From assembly GCF_002878395.1 (NCBI RefSeq), contig NC_061115.1:95832330-95896329 (forward strand): DNA of 64,000 nt, given 5' to 3'. The position numbers were made by a program, and so were the translations under genes. Each line of letters starts with the position of its first letter. The first letter of the stretch is position 1. The DNA is from Capsicum annuum (lineage: Eukaryota > Streptophyta > Magnoliopsida > Solanales > Solanaceae). Positions 22,123 to 32,934 of this stretch are shown one piece after another. The notes under the pieces are model-generated. The model had not been told where the DNA came from, did not search any database, and saw only the letters and a program-made list of their open reading frames with translations.

Positions 22123-24452
22123 TTTCATAACCTGAGCTAGGGCCCTAGCCGTGATGAGCATCCCAAACCATAAAGGCCCAAAACACCCTTCTTTATCTAT
22201 CTGGTAATCATGCACATAATTCATATGACAAAAGGTAATATGGAAAGAGAAATCTAATACGGAAACATAGTCAATCAGAATGTGATCATAATATTGAAAA
22301 CTGAAATCCAAAATACATCTGAATAATAATGTCTGACTCAGTCTACGAACTCTCTACCATGAACAAATCAAAGTTGTCTGAGAGCTGGGATAAGGCCCAG
22401 TAGACCAAAACCTAATTAATAGTAGTAATATGACATAACCAGGCCTTCTGAATCATAGAAGGCTCACCACTGTAAACTCTGGTCTGTGATCTGAAATCTC
22501 TACTATTTATCTAGACCCCTAGACTTTGCCTCAGAACCTGTTAGGAGGGGGGTCAGCACAATTATACTTGAACATGAAGCAATCCAAAATAGAGTAATTG
22601 AACATATGTATATATATATAATACGTGAGAGCAAATTTTCATCAAAAATAATGCATAAAATAGTTTTTAAAAACACATGGGCATCTTTTGAAAACATGTA
22701 ACCTATCTGTAAATCTCAAACTCTAATCTGTGTATTACTTTTGAATTACGTGGTATCCCCTACAAGTATGATATTCTACGGGAGATATGGAATCTGCCAT
22801 TGACTCAGCGGGGAAGCCTCCAACCTGAGTATGCCACAAGGGTTGGAGTTCCTAAATCTTATACACCATACGACACTTAAGTCGGCGTATAATAATATAC
22901 CTAGGTCGGCAAACCACGATTTTAGGAAATGAGTTGCTTGAACTCAATCCTTCTTCATGGAACCACCTAACATATTTGTATGCCCATTTTTAACCTTTTC
23001 TGTACATGCAATATTCTAAATATCTAAAATTATGATAGTATGACATGTCTATTAGTCTGAGTCTAATATGGCATTGGTCTAAATTGGTATCTTCATAATA
23101 CATTAAGCTAGATCTTTCATTTAAAGAATAATTTAGACCACCAAAAAAATGCAACTGATATAGAATATTTCATGTTTCAAAACTCAAGTCAAAATCATGC
23201 AAAAAGCTTCATCAACATATGGTGGTCTAGTGCCTTTAGCAAATCCATGCGCTCTTTCATTACAGACATCTTGAACATTAAATATTTATGCTAGATTCCC
23301 TCTTTAGTGATTTAAAACCACCTATAAATTATAACAATAGTTCAATTATTTCATATAGTGTTTTTCAAGGATGCATTGCAAAACAATTCATATGCTATGA
23401 GAAATCTAAAAAATTTATAATAAGAGGGAATTCACCAAAAATCATGCTCTCAACAAGAATCAATTCTTAAATACATGGTTTCATACATTCATATTGTCTA
23501 ATCACTTTGGGGAAGGTCAAAAGATCAAAAAAATAATGTTAAAATATTTAATACATGAATATATATAGATTCAAAAATCCCATTCTAAAACATGATTTTT
23601 CTATGCCCATGAGAATTTAGGAAAACCCCACGTACCTCTATTTCGGAAAATAATGGGTGCTTCATGAAGCCTGTGGATTGGGGATTCCAAATCTCTAATC
23701 GATTTTGAAAACCCACAGTTGAATCTTGAGTTATTTGGGTTTTTAGTTTGAAACCCTTGGGAATGTTCTTGAGAATTTTTAGATGAATGTGGATGTATTT
23801 TGGAGAATTGAGGACTGGATTTTTTTTTTATGGCTGAATAAGGGTGGGAAAAGGACCATTTTTCCCCAAAAACATAGTGTTTAAGTCACTTGAAACTATT
23901 ACATAGATGCTGCATATGATATCTCCTATTTTTACATAAGCGCCGCCTATGCTATCGCCTTTGTTTAGATATGCACCGCCTATGCTATCGCCTTTATTCA
24001 CATAGGCGTCGCCAATGCTATCGCCTATGTTTACATAGGCTCCGCATATGCTTTTCAGTGTTCATGCGCGATTGGTTAACCAATGCATACTACTTTTAAA
24101 AGCCATAACTTCTTGCTCGAGTGCTGGATTTTTGAATAATTGGTATCGTTGGAAAGCTAACTCAAAAACCTATCATTTTACTCATAGTAGGCTCTATAAT
24201 TCGACATATACAAAGAGTAATGGTCGATATAATTTGACATAAATTATAATATCCGCTTAAACTTAATCGATCGAAGTAGTTTTCAACTCGTCCTTGAGTC
24301 AAAGGACCTCTATGGTCTAAATTCAAGTATGAATGGATTCACATACTATGCAAATAATTAATATGCCATATTAGAATAGGATTTATGGCTTCGAGATTAT
24401 CAATCCATCAGAATCATGGTCTATATTGTAGCCTAAAATATGGGGTGTTACA
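22123..24452 (-). repeat. 5' LTR of element D (2330 bp)
   Basis: On the plus strand it runs TTTCATAACCTGAG...GGGGTGTTACA, collinear with 14797-17089. It carries the longer 33-bp array (23901-24052) in U3. The outer end is followed by the CATAT duplication at 24453. No gene lies inside it. Confidence 0.92.
23901..24052 (-). repeat. 33-bp hairpin repeat array in D's 5' LTR (four units plus a partial)
   Basis: Units start at 23901, 23934, 23967, 24000 and 24033 (partial), with an exact 33-bp period. Each unit contains ACATAGGCGCCGCCTATGC-like dyad sequence followed by TATCGCCTATGTTT, so CGCCTATG and CATAGGCG alternate along the array. Confidence 0.93.
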
Positions 24453-24457
24453 CATAT
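24453..24457. other. Target-site duplication of element D, right copy
   Basis: CATAT, identical to 14792-14796. Element C's LTR sequence resumes here. Confidence 0.9.
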
Positions 24458-26444
24458 AGTGGGAAATGTTTGATCCTCCTAGTATTTTATTCTGCTAGGG
24501 ATACTGGTCATGGGTACGAATCATATGTTGTGGTTACGACTTTGTTGGATGAGTCATATACTGGACAATGATTGATCCAAGGGTTGAGGCTTGGATACGA
24601 ATGGTGGATACCAATCGTATCGGAGGGTATGATTCGTATGGGTCAGTCGTATCCTTGTGATGAGATTTTAAGGGACTTAAGTAGGTATATTCTTGACATT
24701 TCCCTACTCACCTTAACTAGGACCAATGACTTCTAATGTATTTAGGAGGTTATTTACCCTATTATTTTAATCATTAACACTTAGAAACTATTCAAAAATA
24801 TCTAATTAATTCTCTCAAGAGCTTTTAGGGAAAAAAGGCTAGGGTTTCATCGTACAAATTGCTTTGGGGCTTTCTTTGGCTATTTATTTTCATCAATTCT
24901 TCGGTATAAGACATGATTCCCTTCCATTATTGTAATTTTATTTAAAGGCATGGTTTACAAGACTGATATCATTAATGGTGGTTTTGGATAGTTGGATTGA
25001 ATGGTAATGGTTTAAGAGTCTTTTGAATTGGTTTTGGTTATATTATACCCACAAGGTGTTTGATAAAAAACTTATAACGAAAAGTTCATTGCATTAACTT
25101 CTTTCAATACAACTCTTTCATGTTTTAAACTGGATAAATGATTTATGCATGGTTAAAATGCTTTAAAAAGGCTAAAGGATAAATTGCTAAGTTTATGCAG
25201 AACATGGAAGTCTTCTAAATAGATTTAATATGAAACTTGGAAGGGCACCTAAGGTCCCCTTAACCTAAATAGTTTAGCTATGGATATTACTTGCAAGTAA
25301 TGGGGTGGTATGACGATACCACTAATATTGTCCTTGGTTAATAAATTGTAAATAGAATTTTTGGACATGGTTTTAATTGGGTATCAATGGAGGGGTATGT
25401 AGCTAAGCCGTGGAAGGTGGTGGTCTTAGGAGGAAAAAAATTAGAAACTCATAGTTGTCGATATAAGGGGTATTGATGACCATGTACATGTGTCATATTT
25501 TATAATTTTATATAGGGGATGTACTATTCATCCTATGGGATATTCCCTGGCTATGCAGCTACACTTACTGGGTCCTTCTCAGCAGGTGGGTTGAACCCAT
25601 ATGGTCGGTCGGTGGTTAGGATGACAAAGCTATACAACCCAGGTAAATATTTTAAATTCATGCTAAACCTGGTTCCCTTTCCAGCATCTTTATATGTATA
25701 CTTGCATGCATTATGGATGGTTTTACTTGGTTTTATGAGTGACATTATTTTATCCTTATCCTTAGATTTATGGTAGCAATAATTTGCTAACCCTATCTAT
25801 TAGTGGTTGTACACCTACACTATGTAAGAACCAACCATTCTACTTGTCCTGTTTAGTATGCAAATTTGGTATGAGCATTTGGACTGAAGTGGTGAGCTTT
25901 CTTCCTTTCGGAAGGCATAATTTTATGTTATGGATTTATTTAAACACTTATCTTTTATTTTGGATTTTCGTTTGGACCATGGCTGGAGGCATGTCCCAAT
26001 CAAATTTATTAATTCATCTGGGTAGAGTCTTTGTGGTACTTATGGGGGTTGGTATGGGCGGTATCGTTAGAGGTGTCAGCCTTAGAATTGGTATTAATAT
26101 TGAGGTTGGCATCATCAGACATTATTCCTTACCGTTCCATCATACAATATTTTGGGATTGATTTTTATATTATGTTTTAGTATTCCTTTTTGGTTAATGG
26201 TCTATGGTTTGGTTTGGTATGATTGGGCGGTTGTTGTAGTATAGTTGGACTCGATTGGATCGGTCATGGTTGTGACCCTATCCCAGAGTCATAATGGGAA
26301 CAATAATCCTATTTGTTATATGTTCAAAATTTACCTCATCTAAGGCTAGATATAGGTGGTTGGGTAGGGTAATAGGTGGCCATCCCTGATCTTGGTTTGA
26401 ATTTAGATAGTTATTATGACAAGGCCCAAGGTCAGGTCGTGTCA
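24458..26444 (+). repeat. 3' LTR of element C, right piece
   Basis: It matches 7440-9519 of the 5' LTR in order, including the conserved blocks around 24840, 25510-25640 (the 'acccatatgg' region) and 26340-26444. It ends GTCGTGTCA. Element B coding sequence follows directly. Confidence 0.9.
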
Positions 26445-26810
26445 TGGATAGTTAAAGGTGCATAAGAAGAACTATCTGACTCATGATTTAGAACTGCTAG
26501 CTGTGGTATTCGCATTGAAAGTGTGATGTCACTATTTGTATATGGTGTATGTTGATATCTTTTTTTATTATACGATCCTGCAACATGTGTTTACTAAGAA
26601 AGAACTTAACCTTAGGAAAAGTAGATATCTTAAGATTTTCAAAGAATATGATATTAGTCTTCACTACTACCCAGGTAAAGCTAACATGGTTGTTGATGCT
26701 CTTAACAGGTTATTTATGGAGAGTATAGTGCATGTGGATTAAGGGAAGCGGGTGCTGGTGAAGGACATTCACCGTTTGGCTAACCTTAGAGTTCGCCTCT
26801 TAGACTCTTA
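26445..26810 (+). pseudogene. Element B RNase H (right half of split gene)
   Basis: The frame resumes at [20 protein letters not shown], exactly where the left half (7220) stopped, then FTKKELNLRKSRYLKIF and ANMVVDALNRLFMES. Then NLRVRLLDS runs straight into YVPNVDGL-type integrase linker sequence, so about 150 bp of the usual linker is deleted near 26810. Confidence 0.87.
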
Positions 26811-27665
26811 TATGTTCCTAATGTAGATGGTTTATGTGAGAGGATTTTGGTTGAGAAGCATGAGTCACACTATGTTGTTAATCTTGGTTTGATGAAAATG
26901 TATCATAACCTCAAGGTGATGTATTGGTTTAGCAATATGAAGCGGGCTATGGCTAATTTTATGGCTACATGCATAGTGTGCTAGTAAGTGAAAGTTGAGA
27001 ACATAAAACCTGGAGGATTGTATGGAGAAATTAAGTTGCCTATTTTGAAATGGGAAGTGATTAATATGGATTTTATTACCAATCTTTCTTAGTCTCTGAA
27101 TTAGTTTGATTCGGTTAGGGTCATTGAGGATAGGATGACAAAGTCTACTCATTCCTTTCCAGTAAGGACTAACTTCTCTACTGAGGATTATGCAAGGTTG
27201 CACCTCTAAGAGATTATAAAGTTGCATAGTTTACCTGTTTCTAACATCTCTGATTGTGTTATGCAGTTTTTATCTCACTTATGGCAGTTATTTTAGAAAG
27301 GTTTGGGGACCAAGGTGATTCTTAGTACTTCTCTCCACCTACAATCAGATGGGCATGAAGAAAGGACCATTTAAATATTAGAGGATATGATCTATGTTTG
27401 CGTGATTGACTATGGTGGTAGTTGGGTTGAGCACCTACCTCTTGTAGAGTTTGCATATAATAATAGCTACTACTCTAGCATTGAGATTTCTCTATATAAG
27501 CCATTGTATGGTAGGAGGTGTAAGTCTATTATTAGGTGGTTTGAGCTTTGTGAGGCGGATATATTTGGCCAGGAATTGGTTCACCAAGCGAAGGAGAAGT
27601 TGAAGGTGATTCGAGATAGGCTTAAGGCTACCCAAAGTCTCCAAAATTCCTATGAGATTGTAAAG
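26811..27665 (+). pseudogene. Element B integrase
   Basis: H2C2 finger (HESHYVVNL; TCIVC followed by two stops, TAG TAA, where relatives have QQ), NMDFITNLS, RMTKSTHSFPVRTNFSTEDY, then VSNISDCVMQF in place of ISDRGTQF, and LQSDGHEERTI (catalytic Glu region). VEFAYNNSYYSSIEISLYK and GRRCKSIIRWFELCEADIFG end the core. Several stops. Confidence 0.87.
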
Positions 27666-28140
27666 TGAAGGAAGTTGGAGTTTAAGGTTGGGGATATGGT
27701 ATTCTTGAAGGTGTCTCCCATGAATGAAGTTATGAGGCTTGGGATGAAGGGGAAGATCAGTCCCTGGTAAGTTAGTACGTACGTGATTTTGAGGAAGGTT
27801 GGCAATATTGCATATGAGTTAGAGTTGCCTACTAGCTTGTGCTCCATTCACCTAGTATTCTATGGGTCTGTATTAAGGAAGTGTATTAGTGATCCATCGA
27901 ACATTGTTCTTGTCAAGGATATTAATATTTCTGATTTTTTATCTTATGAACAAATGTCGGTTGAGATCTTAGATTATATGGTTCATCGGTTGCGTACCAG
28001 GGATATGGCCTCGATAAAGGTTCTATGGATGAACCACAAAATAGAAAAGGCTACATGGAATGATGAAAAAGAGATGAAGTTTAAGTTTCCGTTCCTATTC
28101 TCGGTTCAAAAATTTATGCTCAAGGTACGTGTTGATTCTT
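27666..28140 (+). pseudogene. Element B integrase C-terminus and chromodomain
   Basis: KVGDMVFLKVSPM-like, ILRKVGNIAYELELPTSL and VLRKCISDPS lead into a chromodomain open for most of its length (SYEQMSVEILDYMVHRL, MASIKVLWMNHKIEKATW, MKFKFPFLF). It ends with TAA at 28141-28143 or close by. It is the best-conserved part of element B. Confidence 0.87.
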
Positions 28141-28143
28141 AAG

Positions 28144-28299
28144 TTATGTGTTATCTGTCTCTGTTAAAGGTAAAAAAGTGAATTCCCTGGTGTTTTGTTT
28201 TCTATATTAAAGGTGAGATTAGAGATGTTTGGGGTGTTTAATCATTCTTGTACTTCCTTGTTCCACCATTCAAGGATGAATTATCATAGTGGGGTGAAT
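28144..28299 (+). other. Element B 3' untranslated end with purine tract
   Basis: Short non-coding stretch with the family's CATTCAAGGATGAATTATC motif and a purine run GTGGGGTGAA at 28289-28298, next to the LTR. Confidence 0.65.
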
Positions 28300-29487
28300 T
28301 AAAACACCTTGGGTTCTAGCCCTTGCAAATTTTGCGACTCTTGAGCTTTTAGATCATCATACAACTTGCCATATTAGTCGTATAGTGTGGGTACGGGTCA
28401 GGTGACCAACTAGTAGGGTGTCAAGTACTTGGTGGTTGAGTTTTTATTGTGGTTATGGGTTGGTGGTGACGAGTCATATGTTCATGATATGAGGGGTATG
28501 GTGTCCATCCATATGTTGTACAGTTTCGAGCCTTGATGTCCTTCTTAGTGTACACTATGAAGGGTACTTGTCGTATGGTGATGGTACAATTTAGGCTAAG
28601 GAGTCGTATGTTGGACAGAATGTGGTGTCTAACTTTCGGATCAATATATGAGTAGAGGGTTTCACTCGTATAATGTGGATACAAGTTGAGGGGTCCAACC
28701 GTACCCTCTTTTGTTCTTTTTTATAGTTTAATTTGGGGGTATTCTTGGTATCGAGCCTTTTAATTTCTCTTAAACCCACAACATAAAACACCTTTGGAGG
28801 TTTTCTTAACCTATTATTCTTATTCAAAAAACTGTCTAAATACTCTCAAATCTCTCTTAAGCTCCTGGTTTAAGAAAGGCCAAGATTTTCTTCAACAAAA
28901 TCAATTAAAGCTCTAAAGGGGTGGTTTCTGTCTTTCTTCCTTTTTTTCTAAGGCATGTTACTCCTCCCTCATTATTAGTTAAACTTAAGGCCTGTTTTAA
29001 TGAATGGTTTTAATGGTGTTATTATGGATTTATTTTGAGTTTTAAATGCACATTAGTGGTTTTGGTTGTTATTGGTTGGATAATCTTTTCCCATGTTTTT
29101 CTTACGGTTTTCATATTATAATTATGGTTTGAATATGTGATTGCATGGGAATGGTCAATTGCCACATGATTTTTTATTTTGGAAACTATATTCCCTTAAC
29201 ATGTTTGTTAAAATGCCAATGAGGATAATTTTGTCATATAGTTTGACTATTCTTGAATTCTTTGCATTGCATAATATGGTAATGGAACTTAAATTGGTTT
29301 GGTTGGATTTAAATGGTTTGGAAAAGTCCTTTATGGCAATGGTTTTTGTTTAATTTGAAATCTTGTGGGGTACATGGGAATCCCCTAAGTGTTGGCTAAT
29401 GACATTACTTGCAAGCTATAGCAGGTAAGACGATATCATTTTATAATGCCATAGTAATTTACTCTTGGAATTGGTATATATAAATTT
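28300..29487 (+). repeat. 3' LTR of element B, truncated
   Basis: It starts TAAAACACCTTGGGTTCTAG, like LTR C. It follows LTR C in order (CTCTTAAGCTCCTGG block, TTGCAAGCTATAGCAGGTAAGACGATA-like block) for about 1.2 kb, then ends abruptly where element F protease begins. The distal half is missing. Confidence 0.8.
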
Positions 29488-29930
29488 GCCGATCACAATA
29501 TCTCAAAAAGTTATCTTAGTAGACCCTGTAGAATTAGAGATGATTGATTTTGGTGTAATTCTCGGCATGGATTGGCTCCACTCATGCTATGCCTCAGTTG
29601 ATTGAAGAAATAGAATTTTCCAGTATGAGTTCCCTAATGAGCCCTTTATAAAATAAAGGGATAGTACCTTATTGGCTATAGGTCACTTTATCTCCTATCT
29701 TAAGGTAAGAAAAATAATATCCAAGGTTTGGATTTACTATCTCATCTTAGTTAAGGACTTAAATTGTAAAACTCTGAGTCTAGAGTCAGTTCTCATAGTG
29801 AATGAGTTTCCAAAAGTGTTTCTTAAGGATTTTCCTGGAGTTCCTCCCTTGAGGGAAATCTACTATGGAATAGATCACCTCCCTGATACCCAGCCTATTG
29901 CAATTTCACCTAGAAGAACAGCTCTAGTGA
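29488..29930 (+). pseudogene. Element F protease fragment and linker
   Basis: It opens in mid-protease (ITISQKVILVDPVELEMIDF, GVILGMDWLHSCYASVD followed by a stop). Next is the linker to RT (NEFPKVFLKDFPGVPPLREI). The protease active-site half, all of gag and the 5' LTR are missing at the junction with LTR B. Confidence 0.85.
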
Positions 29931-30672
29931 AGCTTAGTGAATAGAAGAAATAGTTGAAAGATCTTTTAGATAAGGGTTTTATCAGGCCTAGCATTTCTCT
30001 ATGGGGTGTTTGAATTCTGTTCGTGTGTAAGGAAGATGGGTCCCTTAGAATATGTATCGACTACCATCGGTTAAACAAAGTCACAATTAAAAATAAGAAT
30101 CCTCTCCCCAGGATTGATGACATATATTACCAACTTCAGAGTGTAAGCTATTTCTATAAATAGATCCCAGATTCGACAATCATTAGCTTAAAGTTAGAGA
30201 ATGTGACATCCTGAAGACAACCTTCAGAACTTATTATGGTCACTTTAAAATTCTAGTTATGTCTTATGAACTAATGAGTGCTCCTGTAGATTTTGTCGAC
30301 TTGATAAATAGGGTGTTCCAGCAGAACATGGACATGTTTGTCATAGTTTTCATAGATAACATCCTTGTCTATTCTAGTTGTAAATATGATCATGAAGAGC
30401 ATTTGAGAATTGTATTGCAGACCTTTAAGGATAACCAGTTATTCACTAAGTCTATCAAGTGTGAATTTTGGTTGAGGTCAGTAGCATTCCCTGGTCACAT
30501 CATTTTTGATAATGGAATTCGATTTGATCATCAAAAGACCAAAACAGTGAGAAAATGGACTAGGCCCATCTCTCCAACTGATATAAAAAATTTCTTTGGT
30601 TTAGCCTATTACTACAAATGGTTTGTTAGAGGATTTTCTTCTATTGCTTCTCCCATGTCTCGACTAACGTAG
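29931..30672 (+). pseudogene. Element F reverse transcriptase
   Basis: [37 protein letters not shown], then a decayed patch in place of SGYHQL, then MSYELMSAPVDFVDLINRVF, and the catalytic box FIDN at 30349-30360 (second Asp to Asn). It ends with SIKCEFWLRSVAFPGHII and the connection region FFGLAYYYKWFVRGFSS. Confidence 0.88.
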
Positions 30673-31240
30673 AAAAAAGTCAAATATTAGTGGTTTGATT
30701 CCTGCAAGAAGAGTTTTCAGGAGTTGAATACTCAACTCACTTCTTCTCCAGTATTGACTATACTTGAGGGTTCATATGGCTTAGTAGTTTATTGTGATTA
30801 TTTTAGAGTTGGTCATGGATGTGTATTGATGCAGTGAGGTAAGGTCATAGGCTATGCCTTTAGGAAGCTTAAACCCCATAAGAAATATTACCCTACCCAT
30901 GATATTAAGTTGGCAACAATTCTCTTTGCCTTAAAGAATTTAAGGCATTACCTATATAGGGTTTATGTTGACGTGATCATGCATCATACAATTTTAAAGT
31001 TTCCTTTCACTCAGAAGGATCTAAATCTTCATCAAAGAAGGTGGCTTGAATTGTTGAAGGACTATGATATGAGTGTGTAGTATCACCTGTTTGAGGACAA
31101 TGTAGCGGCCGGTGACCTTAGTAGATTTTCTAAGGCAAGTGTTACTAATATTGAGGAAGGTAAAAAAGAGTTAGTCTGTGATGTTCATCAAATTTCTAGG
31201 TTGGGTGTTAGATTAGTTAATTCGAATGAAGGTAGTATAT
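30673..31240 (+). pseudogene. Element F RNase H
   Basis: FDSCKKSFQELN, then LVVYCDYFRVGHGCVLMQ with a stop, RKLKPHKKYYPTHDIKLA, LRHYLYRVYVDVIMHHTI (DHKSL decayed to HHTIL), and [14 protein letters not shown], then a stop, YHL. Family role: removal of the RNA template strand. Confidence 0.82.
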
Positions 31241-32240
31241 GGGTTAAGAATGGTTTGGAGACTTCCCTTATTTCTGCTGCAAGGGAAAAGCAAGATAGGG
31301 ATCCTATTTTAGTAAAGTTGAAGAAGGCAGTTCGGGATTAGAGAGTTGAGGTTATCTCCCAAGAGAGAGATGGTATGCTACGTTGTTTAGGATGGTTTTT
31401 TGTTTTAAGTGTAGACGGTTAAAGATAATGACTATTAGAAGAAGAACATGTTGTATGATATTCTATTTACCTAGAATACACGAAGATATACCATGATTTG
31501 GAAGTCTATTGGTGAAATAGTATGAAGAATGATATTGCAGAATTTATGGATAAGTGTTTGAATTATCAGTAGGTTAAGGTTGAGCACCAAAGGACTAGTG
31601 GTACGCTTCAGTAGTTCAGCATCCCCACTTGGAAGTGGTAGGTTGTTAACACGGATTTTGTTACAAGGCTACCTTGTATGCGTCGTCAGGATAAATCAAT
31701 TTGGGTTATTGTAGATAGAATGACCAAGTAAGCCTATTTCTTGCTAGTTCACACTTTGTATTCAATTGAGGATTATGCTATACTCTATCTCAGTGATTTT
31801 GTAAAATTTCATGGGGTTCTATTAACCATCATCTTAGATAGAGTTACTCTATTTAGCTCTCATTTTTGGAAGGCTTTTCAGAAGGGTCTTAGTACCCAAA
31901 TCTATCTCGTACAACTTTTAATCCTAAGACAGATGTTCAGGTAGAGAGGACTATACATACCTTAGAGGATATGTTGATATCTTGTGTTATAGACTTTAAG
32001 GGTAGTTGGTATGTCCACTTTTCTTTGATTGAGTTTACCTATAACAAAAAATATCACTCCAGTATTCATATAGCTCTATTTAAGACTCTCTATGGAATGA
32101 GGTAATATCTCCTATTGGTTGGTTTGAAGTATGTGAGTCTGCCTTAATAGTGACAAATTCAATATATCAGGAGATGGAGAAAGTTTAGTTGATTCGATAA
32201 AGGCTAAAGATAGCCCAAAGTCGATAGAAATCCTATGCTG
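31241..32240 (+). pseudogene. Element F integrase
   Basis: Finger remnants (KCLNYQ, then TAG at 31573-31575, then VKVEHQR), NTDFVTRLPCMRRQDKSIWVI, RMTK, and a stretch open from 31741 to 31944 (SIEDYAILYLSDFVKFHGVLLT; ILDRVTLFSSHFWKAFQKGL, the second catalytic Asp region kept as LDR). PKTDVQVERTIHTLEDM carries the Glu. FTYNKKYHSSIHIALFKTLYG ends the core. Confidence 0.85.
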
Positions 32241-32705
32241 ATGTGAGGAGAAGAGATCTTGAGTTTGATGATGATGACTTAGTTTATTTGAAATTTTTTC
32301 CCATGAAAGGGGTGAAGAGGTTTAGTAATAAGTGCACTCTCAGACCCCTCTATTTTGGCCTATACATGATATTGAGTCACTTTGGGAAGGTAGCTTATGA
32401 GTCAAAGTTACCTGTAAAGATAGCATTAGTGCACCTACTGTTTCATATCTCCTAACTAAAGTAACGTATTGGTGATCCAGCTTCAGTCGTACCTTTAGAG
32501 AGTGTGGGTGTGAAAGATAGCCTCTTCTATGAAGAATTTCCAGTTGAAATCCATGACTATCTGGTTCGTATATTGAGGTATAAGAAAGTCTCCTTGGTTA
32601 AATCTCTATGGAGAAATTAGTCCGTAGAGAAAGCTACTTGGGAAAGAGAAATCGATATGTTAGCCAAGTATCCCCATCTTCTCTCTACAAATACAGATTC
32701 ATTTT
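32241..32705 (+). pseudogene. Element F integrase C-terminus and chromodomain
   Basis: RRRDLEFDDDDLVYLKFFPM, GVKRFSNKCTLRPLYFG, VAYESKLPVKIALVHLLFHIS, a stop, then the chromodomain (FYEEFPVEIHDYLVRILRYK, SLVKSLWRN followed by a stop, VEKATWEREIDMLAKYPHL). The stop at 32706 (TGA) fits the family end. Confidence 0.85.
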
Positions 32706-32918
32706 GAGGTAATGGTTTCTCTTAAATTGATTCTCTAGTATGCTATCTCTGTTATCCAACCATCCTCATGTCATAGCATGCATTCATAAATTCAGTTTAA
32801 TCCATGCATTATGTTTCAGACTCAATTATTTAATCATGATTCAGCTCATAATTATTCGGTGCATGATCTCTGTATTCCTAGTATCTCAGTCGGACAGTTT
32901 CATTCTGGGATGAATGAT

Positions 32919-32932
32919 CCCAAGGGAGAGAT
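32919..32932 (+). promoter_or_regulatory. Polypurine tract of element F
   Basis: CCAAGGGAGAGATA directly before the 3' LTR start. It is preceded by TTCTGGGATGAATGATCC, the motif seen at the same place in the other elements. Confidence 0.75.
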
Positions 32933-32934
32933 AT

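Larger units (their letters stand above)
14797..24452 (-). mobile_element. Element D, best-preserved full-length Ty3/gypsy chromovirus-like retrotransposon
   Basis: A 9656-bp minus-strand element with two LTRs (14797-17089 and 22123-24452), a purine tract, and gag, protease, RT, RNase H, integrase and chromodomain in order. It is flanked by a perfect CATAT duplication and inserted into element C's 3' LTR. The LTRs differ by scattered substitutions and small indels, so the insertion is not recent, but the coding blocks are longer than in any neighbour. At least two frameshifts and several stops are present. Confidence 0.93.
7221..26444 (+). mobile_element. Element C, full-length Ty3/gypsy chromovirus-like retrotransposon interrupted by element D
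   Basis: It has a 5' LTR (7221-9519), a primer site, gag, protease, RT, RNase H, integrase and chromodomain, a purine tract and a 3' LTR. The 3' LTR is split by element D into 14577-14796 and 24458-26444. Without D it is about 9.6 kb. It sits inside element B's RNase H: B's protein frame stops at 7220 and resumes at 26445. No clear 5-bp target duplication is left (TGTAC against TGGAT). It carries multiple stops and frameshifts and is dead. Confidence 0.88.

Noticed and set aside
23901..24052. CRISPR-like array (regular 33-bp repeats)
   Set aside because: The repeats are contiguous with no spacers, lie in a plant LTR and vary between units; they are a minisatellite.
25784..26161. Open frame of 125 codons on the plus strand, with a related one at 9055-9333
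   Set aside because: Both lie at matching places in the two LTRs of element C. The repeated block is LTR sequence, and the similar frame in LTR I (57582-57827) is broken.
26865..27227. Open frame of 120 codons on the minus strand, and similar ones at 12899-13334, 17734-18015, 60494-60703 and 60977-61264
   Set aside because: All lie opposite integrase sequence; long antisense frames are common over this domain.
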